This document shows positions 8,089 to 16,990 of a stretch of 64,000 nucleotides of DNA, piece after piece. Origin of the DNA: SYIM01 sp039800325. GTDB lineage: Bacteria > Pseudomonadota > Gammaproteobacteria > Burkholderiales > Burkholderiaceae_E. The notes beneath the pieces were generated by a model that saw only the letters and a program-made list of their open reading frames with translations, had not been told where the DNA came from and did not search any database. Each line of letters opens with the position of its first letter. Within the stretch, counting starts at the first letter, position 1. The position numbers and the translations under genes are program-made. The stretch covers positions 62,001 through 126,000 of the forward strand of contig JBDLQY010000022.1 in NCBI GenBank assembly GCA_039800325.1, in the 5' to 3' direction.

Positions 8089-8467
8089 CTCGCTGACCTA
8101 GATCAAGCCGGGTTATTGGCTGATGCGCGTCAATAACGCCATGGCTCCAAGACAAGATATTCAAAACGAACGGCTGCCTCAGGCAGCCGAACGGTGCAAC
8201 CCTGGTTTCTGTAGCGCCATTGAAACGTTGGCAGGCGACTGCAGCCGCTCCATGCTTGAGCGGCTGCGCGAAGTCGAAACCAGCTGCCAGTTCGGTCAAC
8301 GCTGCACCCGCGGCTGCGCGCATGCCCACTTCCCTGGCCACGCCGTCGTCGCGCCCGGCAGGGTCGAAGCCGGCGCGGTGGGAAACATCGCCGCGGCTGC
8401 CAACGGCCTTGAGTACTGAGGGGTTGCTTGCCCAGCCAAGGGTTGGTCTGGGCTAAACTTTCGAATT
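8089..8467. other. Intergenic stretch without a convincing gene
   Basis: About 380 bp between the metK hairpin and the SAH riboswitch. Short open frames exist on both strands, but none has a ribosome site, a recognisable motif or a length that stands out in GC-rich DNA; the best minus-strand frame overlaps the 3' end of metK. A possible -10 box, TAAACT, lies at 8454-8459, where an ahcY promoter is expected. Confidence 0.5.
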
Positions 8468-8580
8468 GCTTCGAGGAGCGCTGCAACGAGCCCCTGTAAA
8501 ACGGGCTCCGCCAGGCTCGAAGCGCCGAACAAAGTGGCATCCGCTGATGCCGGTTCGGTTTGTTAACGGCGCTCGTTGAC
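8468..8580 (+). ncRNA. SAH riboswitch upstream of ahcY
   Basis: The region contains the conserved core GAGGAGCGCTGCAACG at 8473-8488. P1 is CTTCGAG 8469-8475 with CTCGAAG 8516-8522. The next stem is GAGCCC with GGGCTC (about 8488-8508). A further helix is formed by CCGAAC and GTTCGG, and the terminal AACGGCGCTC (8565-8574) can form the pseudoknot with the GAGCGC of the core. This is the S-adenosylhomocysteine riboswitch known upstream of ahcY in beta- and gammaproteobacteria. It turns expression on when SAH accumulates. It ends about 75 bp before the ahcY start. The assignment rests on consensus and the compensatory stems that can be drawn. Confidence 0.93.
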
Positions 8581-8655
8581 CTGCGATTCACGCGGGCGGC
8601 GGGCACCCAAAACCTGTCTGCGTCCGTCTTCGTGATCGCTTATCAAGGAGTGATC

Positions 8656-10080
8656 ATGTCTGCAGTTCTCAAACCTGCCTCGACGGGCGATTATCGCGTT
8701 GCTGATATCGGACTGGCCGATTGGGGCCGTAAAGAAATCCGCATCGCAGAAACCGAAATGCCTGGCCTGATGGCCATCCGTGACGAATATGCCGCCAGCC
8801 AGCCCCTGAAGGGTGCGCGCATAACGGGCTCATTGCATATGACTATCCAGACCGCGGTGCTGATCGAGACCCTGACCGCACTGGGCGCGCAGGTTCGCTG
8901 GGCATCCTGCAATATCTTCTCAACCCAGGACCATGCCGCGGCCGCGATCGCCGCTGCCGGCACGCCGGTGTTCGCTGTCAAAGGCGAGAGCCTGGAAGAC
9001 TACTGGGACTATACCCATCGCATCTTCGAGTGGGCCGATGGCGGCACCTCCAACATGATTCTTGACGATGGCGGCGACGCAACGCTACTGCTGCATCTGG
9101 GCACGCGCGCAGCCAAAGATTCGTCGCTGCTGAGCAAACCCTCCAGCGAAGAAGAAGCGGCCCTGTTTGAGTCGATCAAGCGAAAGCTCGCCACCGATGC
9201 GGGTTGGTACGAACGCCAGTTGAAGTCTGTGGTCGGCGTCACTGAAGAAACCACCACCGGCGTGCACCGTCTTTACCAGATGGCTGCCCGGGGCGAACTC
9301 GCCTTCCGAGCCATCAATGTCAACGACTCGGTCACCAAGAGCAAATTCGACAATCTCTACGGCTGCCGTGAATCCCTGGTCGACGGCATCAAACGCGCCA
9401 CCGATGTGATGATCGCCGGCAAAGTCGCTGTGGTGGCTGGCTATGGTGATGTGGGTAAGGGCTCAGCTCAGGCCTTGCGTGCACTATCGGCCCAGGTGTG
9501 GGTCACTGAGATTGACCCCATCTGCGCGCTGCAGGCCGCCATGGAAGGTTACCGAGTAGTCACCATGGAATACGCAGCCGACAAGGCTGATATTTTCGTG
9601 ACCGCCACGGGTAACCGCGACGTCATCACCCATGCGCACATGGCCCAAATGAAAGACCAGGCCATCGTGTGCAACATCGGACACTTCGACAACGAGATCG
9701 ATGTCGCTTCGCTGAAAGAAAAGTGCCGTTGGGAAAACATCAAGCCCCAGGTCGATCATGTGATCTTCCCTGACGGCAAGCGCATCATCATGTTGGCCGA
9801 AGGACGTCTGGTCAATCTGGGTTGCGGTACTGGGCACCCGTCTTATGTAATGTCGTCCTCGTTTGCCAATCAGACCATCGCCCAGATCGAGCTCTGGACG
9901 CACCGCGAGGCCTATGAGTCCGGCAAGGTGTATGTGCTGCCAAAGCACCTGGACGAAAAAGTCGCTCGTCTGCAATTGAAGAAACTGGGGGCCATGCTGA
10001 CCGAGCTCACAACCGATCAGGCCTCTTACATCGGGGTTCCGTCCGAAGGTCCCTACAAGCCTGACACCTACCGCTACTGA
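8656..10080 (+). CDS. ahcY: Adenosylhomocysteinase (SAH hydrolase)
   Basis: Hydrolyses S-adenosylhomocysteine to adenosine and homocysteine, removing the by-product of all SAM-dependent methylations. The 474-residue protein contains the NAD-binding glycine motif VAGYGDVGKGSAQALR, the substrate region DDGGDATLLLH and the typical C-terminal PSEGPYKPDTYRY ending. The ATG at 8656 has AAGGAG at 8645-8650. A TTG at 8562 in the same frame lies inside the riboswitch and is rejected. Expression should rise with SAH through the upstream riboswitch. It lies between metK and metF, so the window carries three steps of the activated methyl cycle. Confidence 0.98.
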   Translation: MSAVLKPASTGDYRVADIGLADWGRKEIRIAETEMPGLMAIRDEYAASQPLKGARITGSLHMTIQTAVLIETLTALGAQVRWASCNIFSTQDHAAAAIAAAGTPVFAVKGESLEDYWDYTHRIFEWADGGTSNMILDDGGDATLLLHLGTRAAKDSSLLSKPSSEEEAALFESIKRKLATDAGWYERQLKSVVGVTEETTTGVHRLYQMAARGELAFRAINVNDSVTKSKFDNLYGCRESLVDGIKRATDVMIAGKVAVVAGYGDVGKGSAQALRALSAQVWVTEIDPICALQAAMEGYRVVTMEYAADKADIFVTATGNRDVITHAHMAQMKDQAIVCNIGHFDNEIDVASLKEKCRWENIKPQVDHVIFPDGKRIIMLAEGRLVNLGCGTGHPSYVMSSSFANQTIAQIELWTHREAYESGKVYVLPKHLDEKVARLQLKKLGAMLTELTTDQASYIGVPSEGPYKPDTYRY

Positions 10081-10148
10081 CGCACACGGTCGCGCGACAG
10101 GACGCATCCGCCTCACAAGGGCCGGGTGCGTCGCTGCGGCGTCTGTGA

Positions 10149-10439
10149 ATGGCTAACGCCATACAGGTGGACACCCTGCTGGCCAAGCGCGGGATCTCAG
10201 CTTCGCACGGTCTGGCTCGGCGTTTGATTAGGCCCTACCCGCACGCGTCAAGCAGCCATTCGAGGCGGGGCTCGCGCTTGTGGGCACAGGCGGCATCATT
10301 CGGTGTGAGGCCATGCGCCGCGCGGTTCTAGCTCAGGCGCACGGCTTCGCGCGGGATGAGGGCTGGCAGGTACACGCGTTCTTTGAAAGCGCCCTCTCGG
10401 GCGGTGACGGCAACCGAGGATTTTCCTACAGGCAAGCTT
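10149..10439 (+). pseudogene. tlyA (S4-domain rRNA methyltransferase) remnant with a large internal deletion
   Basis: The gap between ahcY and metF holds two pieces of a TlyA-type 16S/23S rRNA 2'-O-methyltransferase in different frames. From ATG 10149 the frame reads VDTLLAKRGISASHGLARRL, a good match to the S4 domain that opens TlyA. From 10247, in another frame, it reads VKQPFEAGLALVGTGGIIR and later DEGWQVHAFFESALSGGDGN. These correspond to the C-terminal family blocks (VKPQFE..., VGKGG.VR, GW......SP..G.DGN.E). The SAM-binding middle, roughly 150 residues or more, is missing. TlyA genes are known in this position in related bacteria. The second frame continues past the metF start, so the tail is also lost. 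Confidence 0.72.
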
Positions 10440-11276
10440 ATGACGATCGCCATCAGCCTGGAATTTTTCCCCCCCAACACGCCAGAAGGCGAGCGCAAAC
10501 TGCGTGAGACTCGAGCGCGCCTGCTGGATGTTGCTCCCGAGTTTTTCAGCGTCACTTACGGCGCAGGCGGTGCAACCCGCGACAAGACTGTGCGGACTGT
10601 TGTTGAGATCGCTGCCGAAGGCCTCGCGGTTGCCCCCCATCTGTCTTGCGTAGGCGCAACGCGCGAGACGGTCGCAGAACTACTCGACCAGTATCGTGCA
10701 CACGGTATTCGCCACCTGGTGGCGCTGCGCGGCGATCTGCCTTCGGGCATGGTCGATGCTGGTGACTTTCGCTATGCGGCCGATCTGGTCGCCTTCATAC
10801 GGCAACACAGTGCCGACTGGTTTGACATTAAGGTGGCCGCTTACCCGGAAGTGCATCCCCAAGCCGCCTCTGCCCACGCCGATCTGCAGGCGTTCGTCGC
10901 CAAAATGCGGGCAGGCGCCAATAGCGCCATCACCCAGTACTTTTTTAATAACGACGCATTTCTACGCTTTCGCGATGAGGTCGCGGGCGCAGGTGTCACG
11001 GCACCCGTCGTGCCGGGCATCATGCCTATCACCAATTTCCGGCAGCTGGCGCGCTTTTCAGATGCCTGCGGCGCCGAAATACCGCGATGGATCCGCAGCC
11101 GGCTTGAGCAACTCGGCGAAGACCTTTCCGCGATTCGACGCTTCGGGGCGGAGGTCGTCGGGGCCCAGGTCGAGCGTCTGGTCGCCGAGGGTATCCCGGG
11201 TCTGCACGTCTACACCATGAATCAGGCTGATTCCACCCTCGAACTGTTGGCCCGAGTCCGATCTGATCAGGCCTAA
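10440..11276 (+). CDS. metF: 5,10-methylenetetrahydrofolate reductase
   Basis: Reduces methylene-THF to methyl-THF, the methyl donor for methionine synthesis. The 278-residue protein opens with ISLEFFPPNTPEGERKL, containing the catalytic EFFPP glutamate. It then shows FFSVTYGAGGATRDKT, HLSCVGATRE, LVALRGD and the ITQYFFNN and PGIMPITNF blocks of the MetF family. The ATG at 10440 has only a weak ribosome site. It may once have been translated together with the tlyA whose remnant runs into its start. Transcription probably comes from the ahcY promoter and SAH riboswitch, although 360 bp separate the two genes. The C-terminus HVYTMNQAD is typical. Confidence 0.97.
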   Translation: MTIAISLEFFPPNTPEGERKLRETRARLLDVAPEFFSVTYGAGGATRDKTVRTVVEIAAEGLAVAPHLSCVGATRETVAELLDQYRAHGIRHLVALRGDLPSGMVDAGDFRYAADLVAFIRQHSADWFDIKVAAYPEVHPQAASAHADLQAFVAKMRAGANSAITQYFFNNDAFLRFRDEVAGAGVTAPVVPGIMPITNFRQLARFSDACGAEIPRWIRSRLEQLGEDLSAIRRFGAEVVGAQVERLVAEGIPGLHVYTMNQADSTLELLARVRSDQA

Positions 11277-11436
11277 GCGCGCTTGTCTGTGCTGAGCCCG
11301 AGCTGGCTGCTCACACTAACCTCTGACCGCAACTTCGGTCACCCAACCGCCAGGCGCCGCCCTTGATCACACCAGGCGGTCGCAGGTAACGCGCGCACAT
11401 CCTAGCAACAGTGGACCCTCTGCAAACGGCTAAGCG

Positions 11437-13542
11437 ATGACGCGTGGTATTCTCAAACCACGCCTCCACGCAAGCGGCAGGCGTAGTTTTATCGAGCTTC
11501 GGAGCATCCCCTTGGCCCTGTCCGACAAACCCGGTTTCGCACGCGGTGCGTTGGCTCGCTGCGCGATGTTGATCGCGCTGTCCGCCGTTTTGGCCACCAC
11601 CGTGCTGCCCCCAGTCGCCGTGGCCTCGCAACCGCCCGCAAAGAGTCCTGCAAGCGCAGCCAGCCCACCTGCGCCCATGAGCGATGACGACCGGATAAGG
11701 GCCGCGCGCCAAGCTTATGCCAAAGGCGATCTCAAGCGCCTGACCGAGCTGGCATCGGTGCGTCTCAAAGACCATCCGCTAGCCGACTATCCGCCCTATT
11801 GGGTGCTGAGCCTGAAGCTTCGCAGCCAGGCTGCGCGCGCCGACGCGGCCGACGCTGGTCTCGATGCAGAGGTGCAGCGCATGCTGGCACGACACGAGGC
11901 AAGCTTTCTGGGTGACTCTTTACGCCGTGACTGGTTGCTGCGCCTTGGCGAGCGCGACGACTTTGAGCGTTTCAGCAAAGAATTCGATCGCTGGATTCAA
12001 CGCGATGATCAGGCCGTGCTGTGTCATGCCTGGCGACGCGACACACTCGCCGGCAAACCTCTTGCGCCGGCCGCGCAACGGGTGTTGTGGGCTGCGCGCG
12101 ACCTGGGCGAATCCTGCAACACCCTGTTCACACAACTGGCCGCGGGTGGCAGGCTCGGTCCAGGCGCCGCATCACGACGGCTTGAACGCGCCATCGAGTC
12201 CAATTCGCCCGCAGCGATCCGGTTTGCCGCGCAACTGACCGGCATCGATGCCAAGTCACTGGAAGCGGCACTGAATCCGTCACCAAACTCTGCCGCGCTC
12301 AGCGCCGGCGGGGCGACCGGTCTGGTCGCCATCGCTCGCCTGGCGCGACAAAATCCTGAATTCGCGGCCCAGGCGCTTGAGGCTAACGGACAGCTCTCAC
12401 CCGATGAACGCGTATTCGCCTGGTCTCAGGTTGCAGCCGCCGGCATGCGCAGACTCTTGCCGCAGGCACTTACCTGGACGGGCCGTGGACTCAGAGCCAA
12501 CGTCAGCGACGAAACCCTGGCCTGGATGGCTCGCGCAGCGCTTAGGGCCGAACGCTGGCCCATGGTCGCCGACGTTATTGATCGCATGAGCGAGGAAGCG
12601 CGCCTGGACCCCACCTGGCGTTACTGGCGCGCCCGGGCACTGCGCGCCGGTGGACTCAGCCGAGATGCGGAGGCCATGCTCAGGGAAATTGCGGGCGGCT
12701 TCCACTTTTACGGCCAGCTTGCCGCCGAAGACCTCGGAGAACTCACCGGGCTGCCGCCCAGAGCCAGGCCTCCCCGCGAAGACGAGATTGCCCAGGCGGC
12801 CAAGAACCCTGGATTTCGCCGTGCGCTCAGCTTCTATGCGCTCGATCTTCGCGTCGAAGGCAACCGCGAATGGAATTTCCAGCTGCGCGACATGAATGAC
12901 CGCCAGCTGCTGGCGGTGGCCACCTGGGCCTGCAGACAGCATGTGCTTGATCGCTGCGTGAATACGGCTGATCGCACCCAGCAAGACCACGACTTTGAGC
13001 TGCGCTTCGTGTCGCCCTACCGCGACAAGGTCAAACGTGTGGCGGGCGAACGAGGGCTTGATCCTGCCTGGGTCTATGGCCTTATCCGTCAAGAGTCACG
13101 TTTCATCATGGATGCCCGATCGTCGGCGGGCGCCAAGGGCCTGATGCAAATCATGCCCAACACCGGCAAGTGGATCGCGCGCAAGCTCGATGTACGCGAC
13201 TTCCGCGTTGAGCAGCTTGCCGAGATGGATACCAATATAAATTTTGGCACCTTCTACCTGAAGACGGTGCTCGATGATCTGGAGGGTTCGCCCATTCTGG
13301 CCTCGGCCGCCTATAACGCTGGGCCGGGCCGGCCGCGCTCATGGCGTTCCACGCTGCCCCGCCCGGTCGAGGGCGCCATCTTCGCCGAAATTATTCCGTT
13401 CAATGAGACGCGCGACTACGTAAAAAAAGTACTTTCGAACGCCACCATTTATGCGGCGCTGTTCACCGGTCAGCCGCAATCGCTGAAAGCGTGGCTGGGC
13501 GAGGTGACTCCACGCACGGGCTCGGCCTCCGATATTCCCTGA
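11437..13542 (+). CDS. slt: Soluble lytic murein transglycosylase (Slt70-like)
   Basis: Periplasmic enzyme that cleaves peptidoglycan glycan strands with 1,6-anhydro product. The long N-terminal part is an alpha-helical superhelix (U and L domains). The C-terminal SLT domain (about 560-690) carries the catalytic Glu in IRQESRF, then SSAGAKGLMQIMP and the AAYNAGPGR motif. A signal peptide with hydrophobic core MLIALSAVLATTVLPP ends near AVASQ. The start is uncertain: ATG 11437 gives 701 residues with a long pre-signal segment, while TTG at 11512 (preceded by CGGAGC) would put the signal peptide closer to the N-terminus. It stands alone with its own upstream gap of 160 bp, in which nothing definite is seen. 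Confidence 0.93.
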   Translation: MTRGILKPRLHASGRRSFIELRSIPLALSDKPGFARGALARCAMLIALSAVLATTVLPPVAVASQPPAKSPASAASPPAPMSDDDRIRAARQAYAKGDLKRLTELASVRLKDHPLADYPPYWVLSLKLRSQAARADAADAGLDAEVQRMLARHEASFLGDSLRRDWLLRLGERDDFERFSKEFDRWIQRDDQAVLCHAWRRDTLAGKPLAPAAQRVLWAARDLGESCNTLFTQLAAGGRLGPGAASRRLERAIESNSPAAIRFAAQLTGIDAKSLEAALNPSPNSAALSAGGATGLVAIARLARQNPEFAAQALEANGQLSPDERVFAWSQVAAAGMRRLLPQALTWTGRGLRANVSDETLAWMARAALRAERWPMVADVIDRMSEEARLDPTWRYWRARALRAGGLSRDAEAMLREIAGGFHFYGQLAAEDLGELTGLPPRARPPREDEIAQAAKNPGFRRALSFYALDLRVEGNREWNFQLRDMNDRQLLAVATWACRQHVLDRCVNTADRTQQDHDFELRFVSPYRDKVKRVAGERGLDPAWVYGLIRQESRFIMDARSSAGAKGLMQIMPNTGKWIARKLDVRDFRVEQLAEMDTNINFGTFYLKTVLDDLEGSPILASAAYNAGPGRPRSWRSTLPRPVEGAIFAEIIPFNETRDYVKKVLSNATIYAALFTGQPQSLKAWLGEVTPRTGSASDIP

Positions 13543-13605
13543 CCCACTAACACCAGCAACCGATTCACCGACCCACTGTCCCTCGTACCGTCCGATCAAC
13601 TCATC

Positions 13606-14562
13606 ATGACAACCAAGCCAATTCTTGTTCTGGGCGGCACCGGCTTCGTGGGCCGCCACATTCTGGCTCGCCTGAATAGCCTGCAGCTGCGCACCCTCGT
13701 GCCCACCCGACGTAGGGATCGCGCGCGCCACCTGCTGCCACTGCCGACGAACGAAATCGTCGAGGCCGACATTCACGATGACGCAACGCTGCATGGCCTA
13801 GTGGCCCAGAGCGAAGCGGTCATCAACCTGGTCGGTATCCTGCACGGATCGGGGGCTGACTTCGAACGCGCCCACGTCACGCTGCCCACTCGAATCGTTG
13901 ACGCCTGCAGGCAGCACCAGGTGCGCCGACTGCTTCACATGTCGGCGCTCGGCGTCACCGACACCGGCAAGATGCCATCGCTCTATCTGCAGTCAAAGCA
14001 AGCGGGTGAGGCCGCCGTGCGGGCCAGCGGGCTCGACTGGACTATTTTTCGCCCCTCAGTGATTTTCGGGCCGGACGATCGCTTCATCAATTTATTTGCC
14101 TCGCTGCAGCGTTTCGTTCCCCTGGTGCCGCTGGCTGGTGCCGACGCCCGGCTGCAACCCGTCTACATTGGCGATGTCACAAGCGCATTCGTCAATGTCC
14201 TGCATAACCCGGCCAGCGTAGGCCGCACCTATGAACTGGCGGGACCCGATGTTTATCGCCTGCGCGAACTCGTCGCTCTGGCTGGTCGTATTCACGGCTG
14301 CCAGCGGCTGGTGATCGGGCTTCCTGACTGGCTGGGGCGCCTACAGGCCGCCGTGATGGAGGTTCTGCCTGGCCCGCGCCTCATGTCCATGGACAATCTC
14401 GATTCTCTGCGCCAGCCCAACGTCGCCAGTGGTCCCATGGCGCCCGAACTGGGCATCACCAGCCCCACACGACTCGATGCCGCCAGCGCAACGGGCAGCC
14501 TGGCCCGACAGCAGCGCCTTGACCACAGCCGAGCCGGCGCCCGGCGCCATCCGACTCAGTAG
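13606..14562 (+). CDS. NAD(P)-binding protein, complex I NDUFA9-like extended SDR
   Basis: A 318-residue Rossmann-fold protein with the nucleotide motif VLGGTGFVGRH at residues 8-18. The atypical SDR pattern INLVGIL followed by HMSALG and SKQAGEAAVRASGLDWTIFRPSVIFGPDD identifies the NDUFA9-like group of COG0702. In Burkholderiales such genes commonly lie next to slt and cca, as here, yet no enzymatic role has been settled. The classic Tyr-x3-Lys is reduced to YLQSK. The start ATG 13606 follows a 63-bp gap after slt. Quinone or complex I assembly functions are suggested by homology only. Confidence 0.85.
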   Translation: MTTKPILVLGGTGFVGRHILARLNSLQLRTLVPTRRRDRARHLLPLPTNEIVEADIHDDATLHGLVAQSEAVINLVGILHGSGADFERAHVTLPTRIVDACRQHQVRRLLHMSALGVTDTGKMPSLYLQSKQAGEAAVRASGLDWTIFRPSVIFGPDDRFINLFASLQRFVPLVPLAGADARLQPVYIGDVTSAFVNVLHNPASVGRTYELAGPDVYRLRELVALAGRIHGCQRLVIGLPDWLGRLQAAVMEVLPGPRLMSMDNLDSLRQPNVASGPMAPELGITSPTRLDAASATGSLARQQRLDHSRAGARRHPTQ

Positions 14563-14588
14563 CGCGCCCCCATGCGACGGGATCCCGC

Positions 14589-15797
14589 TTGAAGATCTAC
14601 TGCGTCGGCGGCGCAGTACGCGACGAGCTGCTGGGCCTGCCGGTGCACGACCGCGACTGGGTGGTCGTGGGGGCAACGCCCCAGCTGATGGAGCAGCAGG
14701 GTTATCGCCCCGTCGGGCGCGATTTTCCGGTGTTTCTGCATCCCCAGACCCAAGAGGAATACGCCCTGGCACGTACTGAACGAAAGTCAGGGCGCGGCTA
14801 TCGGGGGTTCATCATTTCGAGCTCACCGCAAGTCAGCCTGGAGGATGACTTACGCCGGCGCGACCTCACCGTTAACGCCATAGCGCGCGCTGATGACGGC
14901 TCGCTGATCGACCCCCATGGAGGCCTACGCGATATTCGCGCGCGCGTCCTCAGGCACGTCAGCGCAGCCTTTACCGAAGATCCTGTGCGCATTCTGCGGC
15001 TGGCCCGCCTGGCGGCGCGCCTGCCTGATTTCACCATAGCGCCCGAAACCTTGAGCCTGGCGCGAGAGATGGTGCGTGCGGGCGAGGTAGATGCGCTGGT
15101 CGCCGAGCGGGTCTGGCAGGAATTGTCGCGTGGACTGATGGCCACTGCACATCCGTCGCCCAATCGCCCCTCGCGTATGTTTGAAGTACTGCAGCACTGT
15201 GGCGCAATTGAACGACTGCTGCCTGAATTGGCCTCGCACCACAATTGGCCAGAACGCCTGCTGGCGCTCGACATCAGCGCACGCGCTGGGGCTTCACTTG
15301 CGCAACGCTATGCGGTGCTCGTTTGCGACGCGCATGGCAACGACCGTCTACCCCATGCATGCAGCGAGCGGCTTAGGGTTCCATCTGAGTGCAAATCGCT
15401 GGCCGCTCTGGCGAGTCGACTGATGCCAGCGCTTACCAGAACCGATACTCTGGATGCTGACGCGCTGCTTCATTGCCTGGAGCAGGCCGACTGCCTGCGC
15501 CGACCGCAACGTCTGCCTGAGCTGATTGCCGTGGCAGATGCCTGCACCCAGGCTCAGTCAAACAGCGGCGAAACAGGACTCTTCAGACAAGCGCGTAGCG
15601 CCCGCCTATTGCGGGCGCTGGCGGCCGTGCAGTCGGTGGACGCGGGAGCGATTGCGCAGACCTGCGCGCCCACGCCCCATCGTACGAATCCGGTCGATGA
15701 TATTCGTAGCGCCGTGCGTAAGGCTCGCCTGCAGGCGCTGCAACTCGACCTCAACATCTCCGAGCCGTCCTCCTTATCGTCCGAGTCGACATCATGA
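14589..15797 (+). CDS. cca: CCA tRNA nucleotidyltransferase
   Basis: Adds or repairs the 3'-CCA end of tRNAs. It has the class II nucleotidyltransferase core: GGAVRD at 7-12, the metal-binding DxD at Asp21/Asp23 (HDRDW), ARTERKSG, RRRDLTVNAIA and EDPVRILRLARLAAR. The start is TTG at 14589, chosen because the family begins MKIY.VGGAVRDELLG here. The protein is 402 residues. In E. coli-type enzymes the HD phosphohydrolase domain carries a CHDLGK motif; the equivalent block here reads VLVCDAHGND (about 243-252), so the HD pair has become CD and that activity is probably lost. It overlaps the next gene by 4 bp. Confidence 0.92.
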   Translation: MKIYCVGGAVRDELLGLPVHDRDWVVVGATPQLMEQQGYRPVGRDFPVFLHPQTQEEYALARTERKSGRGYRGFIISSSPQVSLEDDLRRRDLTVNAIARADDGSLIDPHGGLRDIRARVLRHVSAAFTEDPVRILRLARLAARLPDFTIAPETLSLAREMVRAGEVDALVAERVWQELSRGLMATAHPSPNRPSRMFEVLQHCGAIERLLPELASHHNWPERLLALDISARAGASLAQRYAVLVCDAHGNDRLPHACSERLRVPSECKSLAALASRLMPALTRTDTLDADALLHCLEQADCLRRPQRLPELIAVADACTQAQSNSGETGLFRQARSARLLRALAAVQSVDAGAIAQTCAPTPHRTNPVDDIRSAVRKARLQALQLDLNISEPSSLSSESTS

Positions 15798-16768
15798 AAG
15801 CATTGCTGTGCACCCAGTACGGACCACCCGAAGCGCTGACGCTACAGACGATTGCCGATCCCCAACCGGGTCCAGGCGAGGTCGTTGTCCAGATGAAGGC
15901 AGCGGGCGTAAATTTTCCTGATGTGCTGATCATTCAAAACAAGTACCAGTTCAAACCACAGCTGCCCTTTGCACCCGGCGCGGAATTCTCTGGCGTCATC
16001 AGCGCAGTGGGCAGCGGTGTCCGCTCGCGCAAAGTGGGCGACAAAGTCATTGGTTCGGTCACCTTCGGCGCGTTCGCTGAGCAGGTATGCCTGCCAGCCG
16101 AACGCACAATTGCCATGCCCGAGGGCCTTGATTTCGAAACCGCTGCCGCTCTCGTGCTGACCTATGGCACCTCCTGGCATGCGCTGGTCGATCGGGCACA
16201 GCTTCAGGCGGGCGAAACCCTGCTGGTACTCGGTGCCTCGGGCGGTGTGGGACTGGCTGCGATCCAAATCGGTCGCGCTCTGGGCGCCCGGGTCATTGCG
16301 GCCGCCTCATCTGCCGAGAAGCTTGCGGTCTGCCAGCAAAACGGCGCGCATGCCCTCATTGATTACGGTCGCGAAGACCTGCGCGAGCGCCTCAAATCGC
16401 TCACCGAGGGCCGCGGGCCGAATGTCATTTACGACCCGGTGGGTGGGCCGCTGACCGAGGTCTCCTTTCGTTCAATTGCCTGGCGAGGTCGACATCTGGT
16501 GGTGGGATTTGCGCAAGGCGACATCCCAAAACTGCCACTCAATCTGGCGCTGCTCAAGGGCGCGTCACTGATAGGCGTGTTCTGGGGACAGTACCTGCAG
16601 CTTGAGCCCGCCGCCTTTGCAGCCGATCTCAAGGAACTGTTCGAACGGGTCGCTGCAGGTGAACTCAAGCCCTATATCAGTGCCCGTTATCCGCTGGCGG
16701 ACGGCGCACGGGCCCTGCGCGAACTGATGGATAGGCGGGCCAGCGGCAAGCTGGTTATCGTGCCCTGA
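15794..16768 (+). CDS. NADPH:quinone oxidoreductase family protein (MDR superfamily)
   Basis: A 324-residue zinc-free medium-chain dehydrogenase of the quinone oxidoreductase type. Visible are the N-terminal substrate domain with AAGVNFPDVLI and a PGAEFSGVI block, and the cofactor-binding LVLGASGGVGLAAIQIG motif (about 145-161). The zinc-ligand cysteines of classical alcohol dehydrogenases are absent. The ATG overlaps the cca stop (ATGA), suggesting co-translation, although no functional link with tRNA maturation is apparent. The physiological substrate is unknown. Confidence 0.9.
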   Translation: MKALLCTQYGPPEALTLQTIADPQPGPGEVVVQMKAAGVNFPDVLIIQNKYQFKPQLPFAPGAEFSGVISAVGSGVRSRKVGDKVIGSVTFGAFAEQVCLPAERTIAMPEGLDFETAAALVLTYGTSWHALVDRAQLQAGETLLVLGASGGVGLAAIQIGRALGARVIAAASSAEKLAVCQQNGAHALIDYGREDLRERLKSLTEGRGPNVIYDPVGGPLTEVSFRSIAWRGRHLVVGFAQGDIPKLPLNLALLKGASLIGVFWGQYLQLEPAAFAADLKELFERVAAGELKPYISARYPLADGARALRELMDRRASGKLVIVP

Positions 16769-16795
16769 CGATGCCTGCGCCTGCGCGGGGTCGCG

Positions 16796-16990
16796 CTACA
16801 GCAGGTATGCAATCAACGAGGCCAGCGCCGACAGCAGCAGCGTTGAGCCCAGCGGTAGCGAAATGTCACGCCCAAACGCGCGAAATTGCAGATCACCCGG
16901 CAGTCGTCCGATACCGAAGCGCCTGAGAAACGGCATCAGCCCCGAAAAAAGCACCAGCGCCAACACCACCGTGATGACCCACTTAAGCAT
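16796..16990 (-). CDS. DUF2905 small membrane protein
   Basis: A 64-residue protein with two hydrophobic segments, one at the N-terminus (WVITVVLALVLFSGLMP) and one at the C-terminus (STLLLSALASLIAYLL). Between them is the conserved GIGRLPGDL motif that defines DUF2905. Function unknown. The ATG at 16990 is chosen because the family starts just before the first helix; an in-frame ATG at 17011 would add seven residues. The gene points away from the neighbouring EamA transporter and its 5' end overlaps that gene's start, so the two must share or collide in a common control region. Confidence 0.85.
   Translation of the reverse strand: MLKWVITVVLALVLFSGLMPFLRRFGIGRLPGDLQFRAFGRDISLPLGSTLLLSALASLIAYLL

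Noticed and set aside
7991..8341. Possible 116-residue gene on the minus strand between metK and ahcY
   Set aside because: GTG start without ribosome site, overlaps the 3' end of metK and the metK hairpin, and no motif is recognised.
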